Origin: Ignavibacteriales bacterium
Lineage (GTDB): Bacteria > Bacteroidota > Ignavibacteria > UBA10030
Assembly: GCA_016186715.1 (NCBI GenBank)
Contig: JACPLA010000072.1
Span: forward strand, 1-42,015
Length of the DNA: 42,015 bases
Direction: 5' to 3'
The stretch's first letter is position 1. Each line of letters starts with the position of its first letter. This document shows, one piece after another, positions 15,456-23,305 of the stretch. A program made the translations under genes and the position numbers. A model generated the notes under the pieces. It was not told the DNA's origin. It worked only from the letters and a program-made list of their open reading frames with translations, and did not search any database.

Positions 15456-16085
15456 GTGACCCAGGCTCAGTGGATTCGAAATATTTTCAAGCCCCTTGCC
15501 TTTCTTCTCTGCCTTTCGCCGTTTCTACTTCTTGCCCTCGATTGGTATCTTGAGCAACTCAGCGCCAATCCCATCGATGATGTGACCGATACAACAGGGA
15601 CCTGGACGCTCCGTTTTCTGATGGTCACACTGGCGTTGACGCCTCTTCGCAAACTTACGGGATGGAACTGGCTCATCCGCTTCCGCCGCATGACGGGCCT
15701 CTTCGCTTTCTTTTCCGTCTGCCTTCATTTCCTCACCTATGTGTACCTGGATCAATTCTTCCTTTGGGAAGAAATCCTTGCGGACATTCAGAAGCGGCCT
15801 TTTATTACCGTCGGATTCGCAAGTTTTTTGATGATGATTCCGCTTGCACTGACCTCCACCGACCGGATGACGAAATGGATGGGTGGGAAACGCTGGAAGC
15901 GACTGCACCGATTGGTGTATTTCATTGCCCTCGGCGGTGTCGTCCATTACCTGTGGCTCGTGAAAGCCGACACGCAGCGTCCCCTGACATACGGTGCGAT
16001 TCTCCTCATTCTCCTTGGGTCGAGGTTGTGGTTCTTTTGGAGCGAGCGTGCGCGTCGCGCGATCCCGGTGGCGACGGCTAAGTAG
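15456..16085 (+). CDS. msrQ: Heme-binding membrane subunit MsrQ
   Basis: A 209-residue inner-membrane b-type cytochrome that passes electrons from the quinone or flavin side to MsrP. The sequence shows about six hydrophobic segments and the ferric-reductase-like domain histidines (SVCLHFLTYVY, KRLHRLVYFIALGGVVHYLW). The stretch RFLMVTLALTPLRKLTGWNW and the loop LTSTDRMTKWMGGKRWKRLH are characteristic of YedZ/MsrQ. The GTG start is 9 bp after the msrP stop with AAGGGG as ribosome site, so msrPQ form one operon. Confidence 0.95.
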   Translation: MTQAQWIRNIFKPLAFLLCLSPFLLLALDWYLEQLSANPIDDVTDTTGTWTLRFLMVTLALTPLRKLTGWNWLIRFRRMTGLFAFFSVCLHFLTYVYLDQFFLWEEILADIQKRPFITVGFASFLMMIPLALTSTDRMTKWMGGKRWKRLHRLVYFIALGGVVHYLWLVKADTQRPLTYGAILLILLGSRLWFFWSERARRAIPVATAK

Positions 16086-16119
16086 GGGTGACCGGTTTCA
16101 CAGGCTCGTTCCCGCCGTC

Positions 16120-16150
16120 TTGCTTCAAAGTCCATTCTTCTCTATATTCG
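16120..16150 (+). promoter_or_regulatory. Bacteroidota-type promoter for the lipoprotein gene
   Basis: TTG (16120-16122), 20 nt, TATATTCG (16143-16150). The predicted start near 16154 gives a leader of about 41 nt, separating the lipoprotein and coiled-coil pair from msrPQ. Confidence 0.7.
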
Positions 16151-16194
16151 CCGAACATTCTGATCTTGTTTCTCAACCCACACGGGGAACCGTC

Positions 16195-16653
16195 ATGAAA
16201 TCTCTCTTGCTCCCGTTGTTCTTGTGTGCGTTTCTTTTTGGAGGATGTGCGTCGCTTACCCTGAAACCGACGGATTTCGGTTGGCCGGTTGAAAGCGTTC
16301 TCAAGGTGGACGGAAAGGGGATGGTCCAGGAAGAGCGGTATCAGCTTTCATTCAACGTGAAGCCAATGCTGCATGAGGAGACGGGCGATTCCGTCAATGT
16401 CAGCGGGATCACGCTTCGGATCATTCGTGATCGGGCAGGTTATTACTACATGACGGCGCCGAAGTTCAAACATGTGTATGTTTTCGGGACCGGCGAGGGG
16501 TCATTAACGCTGGAATCGAAGATCCCCATCTCCGAAAAAGGAATGGACACCCCCGCCTTCAACGCCCGTCCTCCCCATATTCAGTTGCTCAACGGCAGCG
16601 ACAAACCGCGCCTGCTTTCATCAGGCGGGATTCTTGAGGGAGGAAAACAATGA
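16195..16653 (+). CDS. Putative lipoprotein, unknown function
   Basis: 152 residues. The N-terminus MKSLLLPLFLCAFLFGGCAS is a lipoprotein signal with lipobox FGGC, acylated at Cys18, so the product is membrane-anchored in the envelope. The mature part is predicted beta-rich (SVLKVDGKGMVQEERYQLSF, GYYYMTAPKFKHVYVFGTG, GSLTLESKIPI) and I do not recognise a family. The frame is open upstream into msrQ, but the promoter and signal peptide place the start at ATG 16195. The stop overlaps the next gene's ATG (ATGA), so the two products probably act together at the envelope. Confidence 0.75.
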   Translation: MKSLLLPLFLCAFLFGGCASLTLKPTDFGWPVESVLKVDGKGMVQEERYQLSFNVKPMLHEETGDSVNVSGITLRIIRDRAGYYYMTAPKFKHVYVFGTGEGSLTLESKIPISEKGMDTPAFNARPPHIQLLNGSDKPRLLSSGGILEGGKQ

Positions 16654-17915
16654 GGCCCCTTCTCGCAATCACTGCGCGGACGCTCATGACTTTGGCTCTG
16701 GCGGCGATCACCGCATGGGGACAGGTGAAATCGGACTACGAGATTACACAATCATTTGACCGGGAAACAAAAGCGCTGGCCAGGGCGATTGAAGAAGCAA
16801 CAACGGTTGTTGAATTCGTCGATATCGAGTCCCGGCTTATGGAGCTTGAGCAGGGGTACGCGGAGCATACGAGGCTTCTGGACAGGGCTTTGTATCCCGA
16901 CGGCTACGAAGGCCGTTTGATGAAGCTTTGGGGACAGGTCTCGTATGCGAAAGGAAAGATCACGATCATTGAGTCGCAGTATGCCCGTATCTCTGAACTC
17001 GAAGCACAGGTTCGGGGACTGACTGACCAGGTTGAATCGCTCACAGGGCAGAATACAAAGATGCTTGCCGAGGTAAGGCGGTTGAGCGCCTCGAAAGCCA
17101 CAATCGACTCGCTGAACATCGTTATTATTCAACTAAGGCTTGGATTGCGGGAACGGGACAAGCTGATCTTTGCTCTTGTCGACAGTCTCTTCCTTCAGTA
17201 TGACAAGAACCTCGGGGCCATGAGCGATCAGGAGAAGCAGGGGGTGGCAGCCCGTCTTGAACGCCGCAACGTTTTCTCAAACATCAGGAAGGCGATCAAC
17301 GACAATCTGCAGTTTCTTGAATCGACTGCGCTGACCGGGATGGATATTGCGAAAATCTCGGCGGAGCAGAGGAGCTTCGCGTCCAAGTGGCGCGGGGTTG
17401 GAGGCCAGCTTGCCGGCGTCTATGCCGGCTCGAAATCACAGAAAGCGAAAGAGCTGGCGTTGATCGATACCATGCTCGTAGAATGGAGGAACAAGCTCAA
17501 CAGTCGGTTCTGGAGTGCTTTGAATGGATTGTTTGGCGATCGTCAAATTCCCGTAGCGCCTTTCAAGACGGCCGAAGAGTTTTTTGCCAACATGTCTTCC
17601 TATTTGGACGAGGAAATCAGAAAGGCCCGGGATGAGAAAGACGGCCAGCGGTATTTCCGGTACGAGGCCTTTGCGGACTCCGTATGGGACATGCACTTGA
17701 GACCGTCGTGGATTCCATCCATGCTCGAAGATGGTCGGCTGACGGCAGAACAGGTCAAACAGATCGAATCCAAGGTAGACGAGTGGGGGGACATCGTGAG
17801 TCCGCCGCTGACGGCGGTGTATATCGTCGTTGGCCTTGTGATGATTGTGGTTCTGTTGTACTTATATCGTCGTTACGCAGCAACCCGTGGAAAATCCGCG
17901 GAAACGTCGACCTGA
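16650..17915 (+). CDS. Periplasmic coiled-coil protein with a C-terminal membrane anchor, unknown function
   Basis: 421 residues. An N-terminal signal (LLAITARTLMTLALAAITAW) is followed by a long helical domain with clear heptads at about 115-165 (RISELEAQVRGLTDQVESLT, then QNTKMLAEVRRL). A mixed helical region (180-380) comes next, then one transmembrane segment near the end (VYIVVGLVMIVVLLYLYRRY), leaving a short basic tail. The large domain would therefore lie in the periplasm with the tail in the cytoplasm. No known family is recognised. It is coupled by overlap to the lipoprotein gene upstream and ends at an intrinsic terminator. Confidence 0.7.
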   Translation: MRPLLAITARTLMTLALAAITAWGQVKSDYEITQSFDRETKALARAIEEATTVVEFVDIESRLMELEQGYAEHTRLLDRALYPDGYEGRLMKLWGQVSYAKGKITIIESQYARISELEAQVRGLTDQVESLTGQNTKMLAEVRRLSASKATIDSLNIVIIQLRLGLRERDKLIFALVDSLFLQYDKNLGAMSDQEKQGVAARLERRNVFSNIRKAINDNLQFLESTALTGMDIAKISAEQRSFASKWRGVGGQLAGVYAGSKSQKAKELALIDTMLVEWRNKLNSRFWSALNGLFGDRQIPVAPFKTAEEFFANMSSYLDEEIRKARDEKDGQRYFRYEAFADSVWDMHLRPSWIPSMLEDGRLTAEQVKQIESKVDEWGDIVSPPLTAVYIVVGLVMIVVLLYLYRRYAATRGKSAETST

Positions 17916-17935
17916 TTTTCTTCCCTTGAAAGAGG

Positions 17936-17965
17936 AAAGCCCGGCTGTTGTCCGGATTTTTTTTT
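17936..17965 (+). terminator. Intrinsic terminator after the coiled-coil gene
   Basis: AAAG-c-CCGG, a 7-nt loop, CCGG-a-TTTT extending into nine T residues (17957-17965). The stem is imperfect, but the T-run and position 20 nt after the stop make termination likely. Confidence 0.6.
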
Positions 17966-17980
17966 GTGCGCCGTGGTTCG

Positions 17981-18100
17981 TCCACCAGACTGTTGGTTGC
18001 AACCCGCGCAGGCCGGTGGAGGATTCGCCAGCGGGGTGTATTCTTATCGTCTGTGCGTCTCGCCTCTTACTAGATGAGACCCCGTCCCGACAGGTCGGGA
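17981..18100. repeat. REP-like palindromic elements
   Basis: TCCACC (17981-17986) pairs with GGTGGA (18015-18020) around the perfect palindrome GGTTGCAACC (17995-18004). Further on, TCCCGAC-AG-GTCGGGA (18085-18100) is a perfect 7-bp dyad. No coding potential is seen between 17966 and 18182. They look like dispersed intergenic palindromes and may end the convergent transcripts. Confidence 0.5.
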
Positions 18101-18182
18101 TGGGCAAGCTGGCCAATTCGCCAAGACGAAGAAAGTTTTTCTCATGCGGCAGTATCAGGTGATAGCAGGGGAGTCTGCGACC

Positions 18183-20969
18183 CTACAACCGGAGCAACTG
18201 TCTCAACACATACTGCAAGATCCCGTCGTTCTTGTAATAATCCACTTCGTTCGGGGTATCCAGACGCGCAAGGGCCTCGAATGTCTTTTTTTCACCCTTC
18301 TCAGATGCTGCATGGACTGTCATCGTTTTTCCGACGTGGAGATCTCCTGCGATTCCTTCGACGTCGTAGGTCTCAAAACCCGTCAGCCCCAAACTCTTTG
18401 CATTCTGACCTTCTTTGAATTGCAAAGGAAGAACTCCGAGGCCGATCAGATTGCTGCGATGGATGCGTTCGTAACTTTCCGCAATCACCGTCTTCACGCC
18501 CAGCAGCCTCGGTCCTTTGGCAGCCCAGTCTCGTGACGACCCCGATCCGTATTCCTTGCCGGCAATAACCAGAAGCGGAATTCCATCCGCCTGATACTTC
18601 ATCGCCGCGTCATAGATGGAAATCGGTTGCTTCGATGAGGGATGGATCGTCCAGCCCCCCTCGGTGCCCGGAGCGAGCAGATTGCGGAGCCGAATGTTGG
18701 CAAATGTTCCCCGCATCATGACTTCATGATTCCCGCGCCGCGATCCGTACGAATTGAAATCTGATGGATCCACACCATTGGCAATAAGATACGCGCCGGC
18801 GGGGCTCTTCGTTGAGATCGAACCGGCGGGGGAGATGTGATCCGTCGTCACAGAATCGCCGAGGAGTGCCAGAACTCGAGCTCCCTTGAGGTCCCTAAGC
18901 GGAACCGGGGAGGCTGGCATGGTTTCAAAAAACGGGGCGGCCTTGATGTAAGTGGATTTTTCCTCCCATTCAAATCGGTCTCCCTTGGGGACCGGCAGGT
19001 CTCGCCAGCGTGATTCGCCTTCAAAAACATTGGCATACTGTCTGTGAAACATCTCCGATTTGACTGCCTTGCCAACGGTTTCTGCAACTTCCTGGGGTGT
19101 CGGCCAGATATCCTTCAAATAAACCGGTTTTCCCGACCTGTCGGTGCCGATCGGATCGGTCTGAAGGTTGATGTCCATAGTTCCTGCAAGGGCGTACGCA
19201 ACAACCAGGGGCGGCGAGGCAAGGTAGTTTGCGCGGACATGCGGATTGATTCTTCCTTCGAAGTTACGGTTTCCGGAGAGGACAGCGGCAGCGACGAGCT
19301 CATGGTCTTCCACAGCTTTTGCGATGGGGCCGGGGAGAGGACCGCTGTTTCCGATGCATGTTGTGCAGCCATAGCCTACCAGGTGAAAGCCAAGTTCCTC
19401 GAGCGGCTTGGTGAGGCCCGATTCGTTCAGATAATCTGTCACCACCTTCGAGCCGGGAGCGAGACTTGTTTTCACCCAGGGTTTTGTCCGCAGTCCGCGT
19501 TCGGTCGCTTTCTTCGCGAGCAAACCGGCGGCAACCATGACAGAAGGATTTGACGTGTTCGTGCAACTCGTGATCGCCGAAATGACCACAGAGCCGTGGC
19601 CGATTTTGAATTCGGTCCCGTTGGTCTTGACGCTGACCTCTGGGAGCACAGCGTTGAGGGGATCCGACCCATTTGGTTCGGGGGCCGTAGTCTCTGTGCT
19701 TCCACCTTCTTCGACCCATCCCGCAATGGCGGCCGGATTGATATTGGCCGTTTTTCCTTTGATCATTTCCATCAGATTTCCGCGAAAGGAGCGCTTCGCG
19801 TCGGAGAGCGGGACCCTGTCCTGCGGTCGTTTCGGGCCGGCGAGACTCGGTTCCACCGTGGCAAGATCGAGTTCGAGCATGTCGGAGAATTTTGGCTCGG
19901 TCGTGTCGGGTCTGTGAAAGAGCCCTTGCTCCTTGCAGTACGCCTCGACGAGGGCGACGGTCTCCTTCGTTCTCCCTGTAAACCGCAGATAGTTCAAAGT
20001 CTCATCGTCGACAGGGAAAAACCCCGCTGTAGCGCCGTATTCCGGAGACATGTTGCCGATGGTTGCGCGGTCGGCGAGACTGAGCGAGCCGAGGCCCGGG
20101 CCAAAGAATTCCACAAACTTTCCGACGACCCCTTTTTTCCGCAGCATTTGGGTGACGGTGAGGACCAAATCTGTCGCGGTCGCTCCGGACTGGAGTTTCC
20201 CCTGCAATCGGAATCCCACGACCTGGGGAATCAGCATGGAAATCGGCTGGCCGAGCATCGCGGCCTCCGCTTCAATTCCTCCCACGCCCCAGCCAAGAAC
20301 ACCGAGGCCGTTGATCATGGGAGTGTGAGAGTCGGTCCCGACGAGGGTGTCGGGATACGCGAACGTCTCGCTTCCCTCCCTGGCCGAAAAAACGACCTGG
20401 GCGAGGTATTCCAGGTTGACCTGATGGACAATTCCGGTGTTCGGTGGTACCACACGGAAATTTTTGAAAGCCTGCTGGCCCCATCGCAAGAAAGCGTATC
20501 GCTCCTTGTTACGCTCGAATTCCCGTTCGGCGTTCATCATAAAGGCGCGGGGATTGCCGAATTCATCAACCTGGATCGAATGGTCGATCACGAGGTCCAC
20601 AGGCTGGAGGGGGTTGATTTTTTTCGGGTCGCCCCCCATCTTAACGATGGCATCACGCATAACGGCAAGGTCGACGATACACGGTACACCGGTAAAGTCC
20701 TGGAGCAGGACTCTGGCCGGCATAAAACTTATTTCCTTGTCCGGAACGGCCCGAGGATCCCAATGGACAAGCGCCTCAATGTCCTCCTTCCTGACCGTTC
20801 GATTGTCTTCGTGACGAAGGAGATTCTCGAGGAGAATCTTCAGAGATACCGGAAGGTGCTTCAGGGTTCGGCCAAGGGCTTTTTCAAGCTTTGGAAGTGA
20901 AAAGTAGGCGTGGGGTGATCCGATGACGGAGAAAGTTGATTTTGTGCCGTAGCTGTTCTTGCTTTGCAT
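18183..20969 (-). CDS. acnA: Aconitate hydratase AcnA
   Basis: A 928-residue aconitase of the AcnA/IRP type that converts citrate to isocitrate in the TCA cycle, cytoplasmic, with a [4Fe-4S] cluster. Cluster cysteines are visible in [16 protein letters not shown] and [14 protein letters not shown]. Substrate-site blocks include GVVPPNTG-like [37 protein letters not shown], and the C-terminal swivel domain segment [16 protein letters not shown]. Length is normal. The ATG at 20969 has AAGGAG upstream. Upstream of it, a TATTATAT box precedes the start on the reverse strand, but no correctly spaced TTG is seen. It stands alone, divergent from the sensor kinase. Confidence 0.98.
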   Translation of the reverse strand: MQSKNSYGTKSTFSVIGSPHAYFSLPKLEKALGRTLKHLPVSLKILLENLLRHEDNRTVRKEDIEALVHWDPRAVPDKEISFMPARVLLQDFTGVPCIVDLAVMRDAIVKMGGDPKKINPLQPVDLVIDHSIQVDEFGNPRAFMMNAEREFERNKERYAFLRWGQQAFKNFRVVPPNTGIVHQVNLEYLAQVVFSAREGSETFAYPDTLVGTDSHTPMINGLGVLGWGVGGIEAEAAMLGQPISMLIPQVVGFRLQGKLQSGATATDLVLTVTQMLRKKGVVGKFVEFFGPGLGSLSLADRATIGNMSPEYGATAGFFPVDDETLNYLRFTGRTKETVALVEAYCKEQGLFHRPDTTEPKFSDMLELDLATVEPSLAGPKRPQDRVPLSDAKRSFRGNLMEMIKGKTANINPAAIAGWVEEGGSTETTAPEPNGSDPLNAVLPEVSVKTNGTEFKIGHGSVVISAITSCTNTSNPSVMVAAGLLAKKATERGLRTKPWVKTSLAPGSKVVTDYLNESGLTKPLEELGFHLVGYGCTTCIGNSGPLPGPIAKAVEDHELVAAAVLSGNRNFEGRINPHVRANYLASPPLVVAYALAGTMDINLQTDPIGTDRSGKPVYLKDIWPTPQEVAETVGKAVKSEMFHRQYANVFEGESRWRDLPVPKGDRFEWEEKSTYIKAAPFFETMPASPVPLRDLKGARVLALLGDSVTTDHISPAGSISTKSPAGAYLIANGVDPSDFNSYGSRRGNHEVMMRGTFANIRLRNLLAPGTEGGWTIHPSSKQPISIYDAAMKYQADGIPLLVIAGKEYGSGSSRDWAAKGPRLLGVKTVIAESYERIHRSNLIGLGVLPLQFKEGQNAKSLGLTGFETYDVEGIAGDLHVGKTMTVHAASEKGEKKTFEALARLDTPNEVDYYKNDGILQYVLRQLLRL

Positions 20970-21131
20970 GTCCGTGCTCCTTGCAGAGAGATCTTCGACG
21001 ATAATATAATAAAAAAAAGAGTCAGAAGGCGCGTTCGTTCGCAGATCCTTCGACCACTCAACGGGTGAATAGCGTCGGTAGTCCCGTTTGTCCTGGGCGG
21101 ATCTTTGCTACTGAGTTTCAACTTTTCTCCC

Positions 21132-21139
21132 TATATTAT
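21132..21139 (+). promoter_or_regulatory. Possible -7 box of the sensor kinase gene
   Basis: TATATTAT lies 9 nt before the ATG at 21149. The nearest TTG (21105-21107) is 24 nt away, not 20, so the upstream element is poor. If used, the leader is about 6 nt. Confidence 0.35.
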
Positions 21140-21148
21140 TCCCTTAGC

Positions 21149-23305
21149 ATGAAACGGAAGACGTCATCACTGCGGGAAGAAGACCTGAGCCTCGCCGGTC
21201 GCGAGCTGCGCATTGTCGAAAAACTTGCTCAGTCGATCGTGCGGAAGCAAGAAGTCCGTCGAGTAATGCAGCGGCTTGCCGAAGAGCTTGTGAGGTTCGG
21301 GTTCAGGGCAACCGTTGTGACAGAACTTGACCAACGGCGAGGCGGGTTCCGCATCCTGGGTGTCGCCCCGCAGACAAGGGTTCTTCGCCTCGTCTCAAAG
21401 GTCCTCAACATCCGACTGGATCGGTATGTTTTTCCGTTCCGTCCGCAGCAGAACGACGTGTTGAGAACTCTCGTGAAGGGAAGAACATGGATCGGACGGG
21501 ACATGGGGGAGATTGTACGACCGACCCTTTCCCCAAGGCTGGCACGAACGGTCCAGAAACTCCTGGGGATCCGCTCGATCTACAACTCCCCCCTTATGAG
21601 CGAAGGAAAGATCGTCGGATCGGTGATCGTGGGGACAGATGCATACTCGTTTTCACAGCGTGAACAATCTTTTCTCAAAACGATTACCCATCATGCGGCC
21701 CTGATCATCCATCAGGCACTCCTCTTGTCCGAGAACCTCCGGAAAACGGAACAATATCGGTTGCTCGGAACGGTCGATCGGCACATTCTGGAGGAAAAAC
21801 AACTGGCGAAGGTCCTGTCGGCCGTTGTTGAAAATATCCAAACCATCATTCCCTGCGATCTTGCCGGCATCTATCTGTACGATCCGAAGGAAAAAGTGCT
21901 TGTTCCGACTGTGACATCGAAACAAAGCCGGTTCAGCAGGAAGCTCGCCGAATTCACGATCCCCTGGGGAAAAGGGATCCTTGGATCGGTCGCCAGGACC
22001 CGGAAGGCCGTTATCGTCAATAATGCGCAGAAAGACCCGCGCTCAATCTATCCCGGCCGGGAAAAGCCGTCTCTTGAGCATCTTCTGTGCGTTCCGTTGA
22101 TAACGGCCGGCGATATGGTCGGAATCATGAATGTCGCCCGTTTTCATGATGAACCATTCATGGAAGGCGACCTTGAGATCGCCCGGCCGTTCGGAGAAAA
22201 ATCGGCGCTGGCAATCGGGAACGCCCGCCTTCTTCAGGCCCTCGGCGACTCGGAAAAGAAGTTTCGCCGGCTGTTCGAGGAATCCAAGGACGCGATTTAC
22301 ATCAGCACACCGCAGGGGAAGCTTCTCGACATCAACAATGCGGCGGTGGTGCTGTTCGGATTTCAAACGAGGGAGGAGATGCTCAAAGTGGACATTGGGC
22401 GGGATCTGTATGTCAACCCGGCTGATCGAAAAGCGCTTGTTCGCGATCTTGAAAAATTCGGATTTCTCAAAGATGTTGAGCTCAGGCTCAAAAAGAAAGA
22501 TGGAACCCGGATTCTTGTCTACGCGATGATCACCGTGATTCGCGATGCAACGGGGCGAGTCACCGCGTTTCAGGGAATTCTTCGCGACGTCACGAAGCAA
22601 AAGGAGGGAGAGCGACTGCTTCACGAATCGGAGGAGAAATATCGGAGCCTGGTCGAGGATTCCCTTGTGGGTGTTTACATTCTTCAGGAAGGTCGGTTTG
22701 TTTTCGTCAACCGGCGATTTGCAGAAATGTTCGGATATTCCGTGACCGACCTTGTTCGCAAGCGAATCGCGCCGGATTCCCTCGTACACCCCGAGGACCG
22801 TTGGACGGCATGGGCGAGCCTGCTGCAGCGCGTATCGGGTGAGGGCAAAGGAGTGCAATTGTCGTTTCGGGGCATGCGCAAGAACGGAGAAATGCTTGAG
22901 ATCGAGCTCTACGGAACGGCCTCGGTGTATCTTGGCTCTCCGGCGGTGATCGGAACGGTTCTCGACCGAACTCAAGAGCACCGGCAACAAAAGGAGATTT
23001 CCGATTGGCGAAGACGGTATGAACTCATTATTGCCTCCTCCGGCCAGATCGTGTACGAATATGACATCACAACCGGCAGGATTCTCTGGAGCGGGAGCAT
23101 TGAACGGGTTCTCGGATATTCTCTGGCGGAAATACGCGGAGATATCGACGAGTGGGAGAGTCTGATTCATCCGGATGACCGGGGGGCGGCCCTTCGGGAC
23201 CTTGATCAGGCGATGAAGACCATGGCTCCGTATGACGTTGAATACCGCTACAGGAGAAAAGATGGCCGAAAGAGCTGGAGGAGCGGGTTCGCTCATCGGA
23301 GTTGA
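21149..23305 (+). CDS. Multi-GAF/PAS sensor protein, N-terminal part of a split hybrid kinase
   Basis: 718 residues, no membrane segment. Domains in order: GAF (about 25-190), GAF (about 215-355, with PWGKGILGSVARTRKAVIVN), PAS (about 360-480, FEESKDAIYISTPQGKLLDI, ending FQGILRDVTKQKEGERLL), PAS (about 483-605), and a third PAS of the PAS_3 type starting at RRRYELIIASSGQIVYEYDI. That last domain breaks off right after EYRYRRKDG, with a non-homologous tail to TGA at 23303-23305. The next gene starts in the -1 frame over the stop, and its open frame before the TTG reads KELEERVRSSE, a typical inter-PAS linker. I infer one ancestral gene broken by a small deletion or frameshift. The frame is open upstream to 21065, but ATG 21149 is the first plausible start. 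Confidence 0.75.
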   Translation: MKRKTSSLREEDLSLAGRELRIVEKLAQSIVRKQEVRRVMQRLAEELVRFGFRATVVTELDQRRGGFRILGVAPQTRVLRLVSKVLNIRLDRYVFPFRPQQNDVLRTLVKGRTWIGRDMGEIVRPTLSPRLARTVQKLLGIRSIYNSPLMSEGKIVGSVIVGTDAYSFSQREQSFLKTITHHAALIIHQALLLSENLRKTEQYRLLGTVDRHILEEKQLAKVLSAVVENIQTIIPCDLAGIYLYDPKEKVLVPTVTSKQSRFSRKLAEFTIPWGKGILGSVARTRKAVIVNNAQKDPRSIYPGREKPSLEHLLCVPLITAGDMVGIMNVARFHDEPFMEGDLEIARPFGEKSALAIGNARLLQALGDSEKKFRRLFEESKDAIYISTPQGKLLDINNAAVVLFGFQTREEMLKVDIGRDLYVNPADRKALVRDLEKFGFLKDVELRLKKKDGTRILVYAMITVIRDATGRVTAFQGILRDVTKQKEGERLLHESEEKYRSLVEDSLVGVYILQEGRFVFVNRRFAEMFGYSVTDLVRKRIAPDSLVHPEDRWTAWASLLQRVSGEGKGVQLSFRGMRKNGEMLEIELYGTASVYLGSPAVIGTVLDRTQEHRQQKEISDWRRRYELIIASSGQIVYEYDITTGRILWSGSIERVLGYSLAEIRGDIDEWESLIHPDDRGAALRDLDQAMKTMAPYDVEYRYRRKDGRKSWRSGFAHRS

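Noticed and set aside
19596-20900. 434-codon forward frame opposite aconitase
   Set aside because: Antisense to acnA, composition typical of a shadow, no motif and no ribosome site.
23255-23262. Programmed -1 frameshift at AAAA in the kinase gene
   Set aside because: The run is only four A and lacks an X-XXY-YYZ heptamer and a clear downstream structure; a deletion or coupled re-start explains the break better.
22043-23296. 417-codon reverse frame opposite the PAS/GAF sensor
   Set aside because: Shadow of the sensor gene; no domain features.
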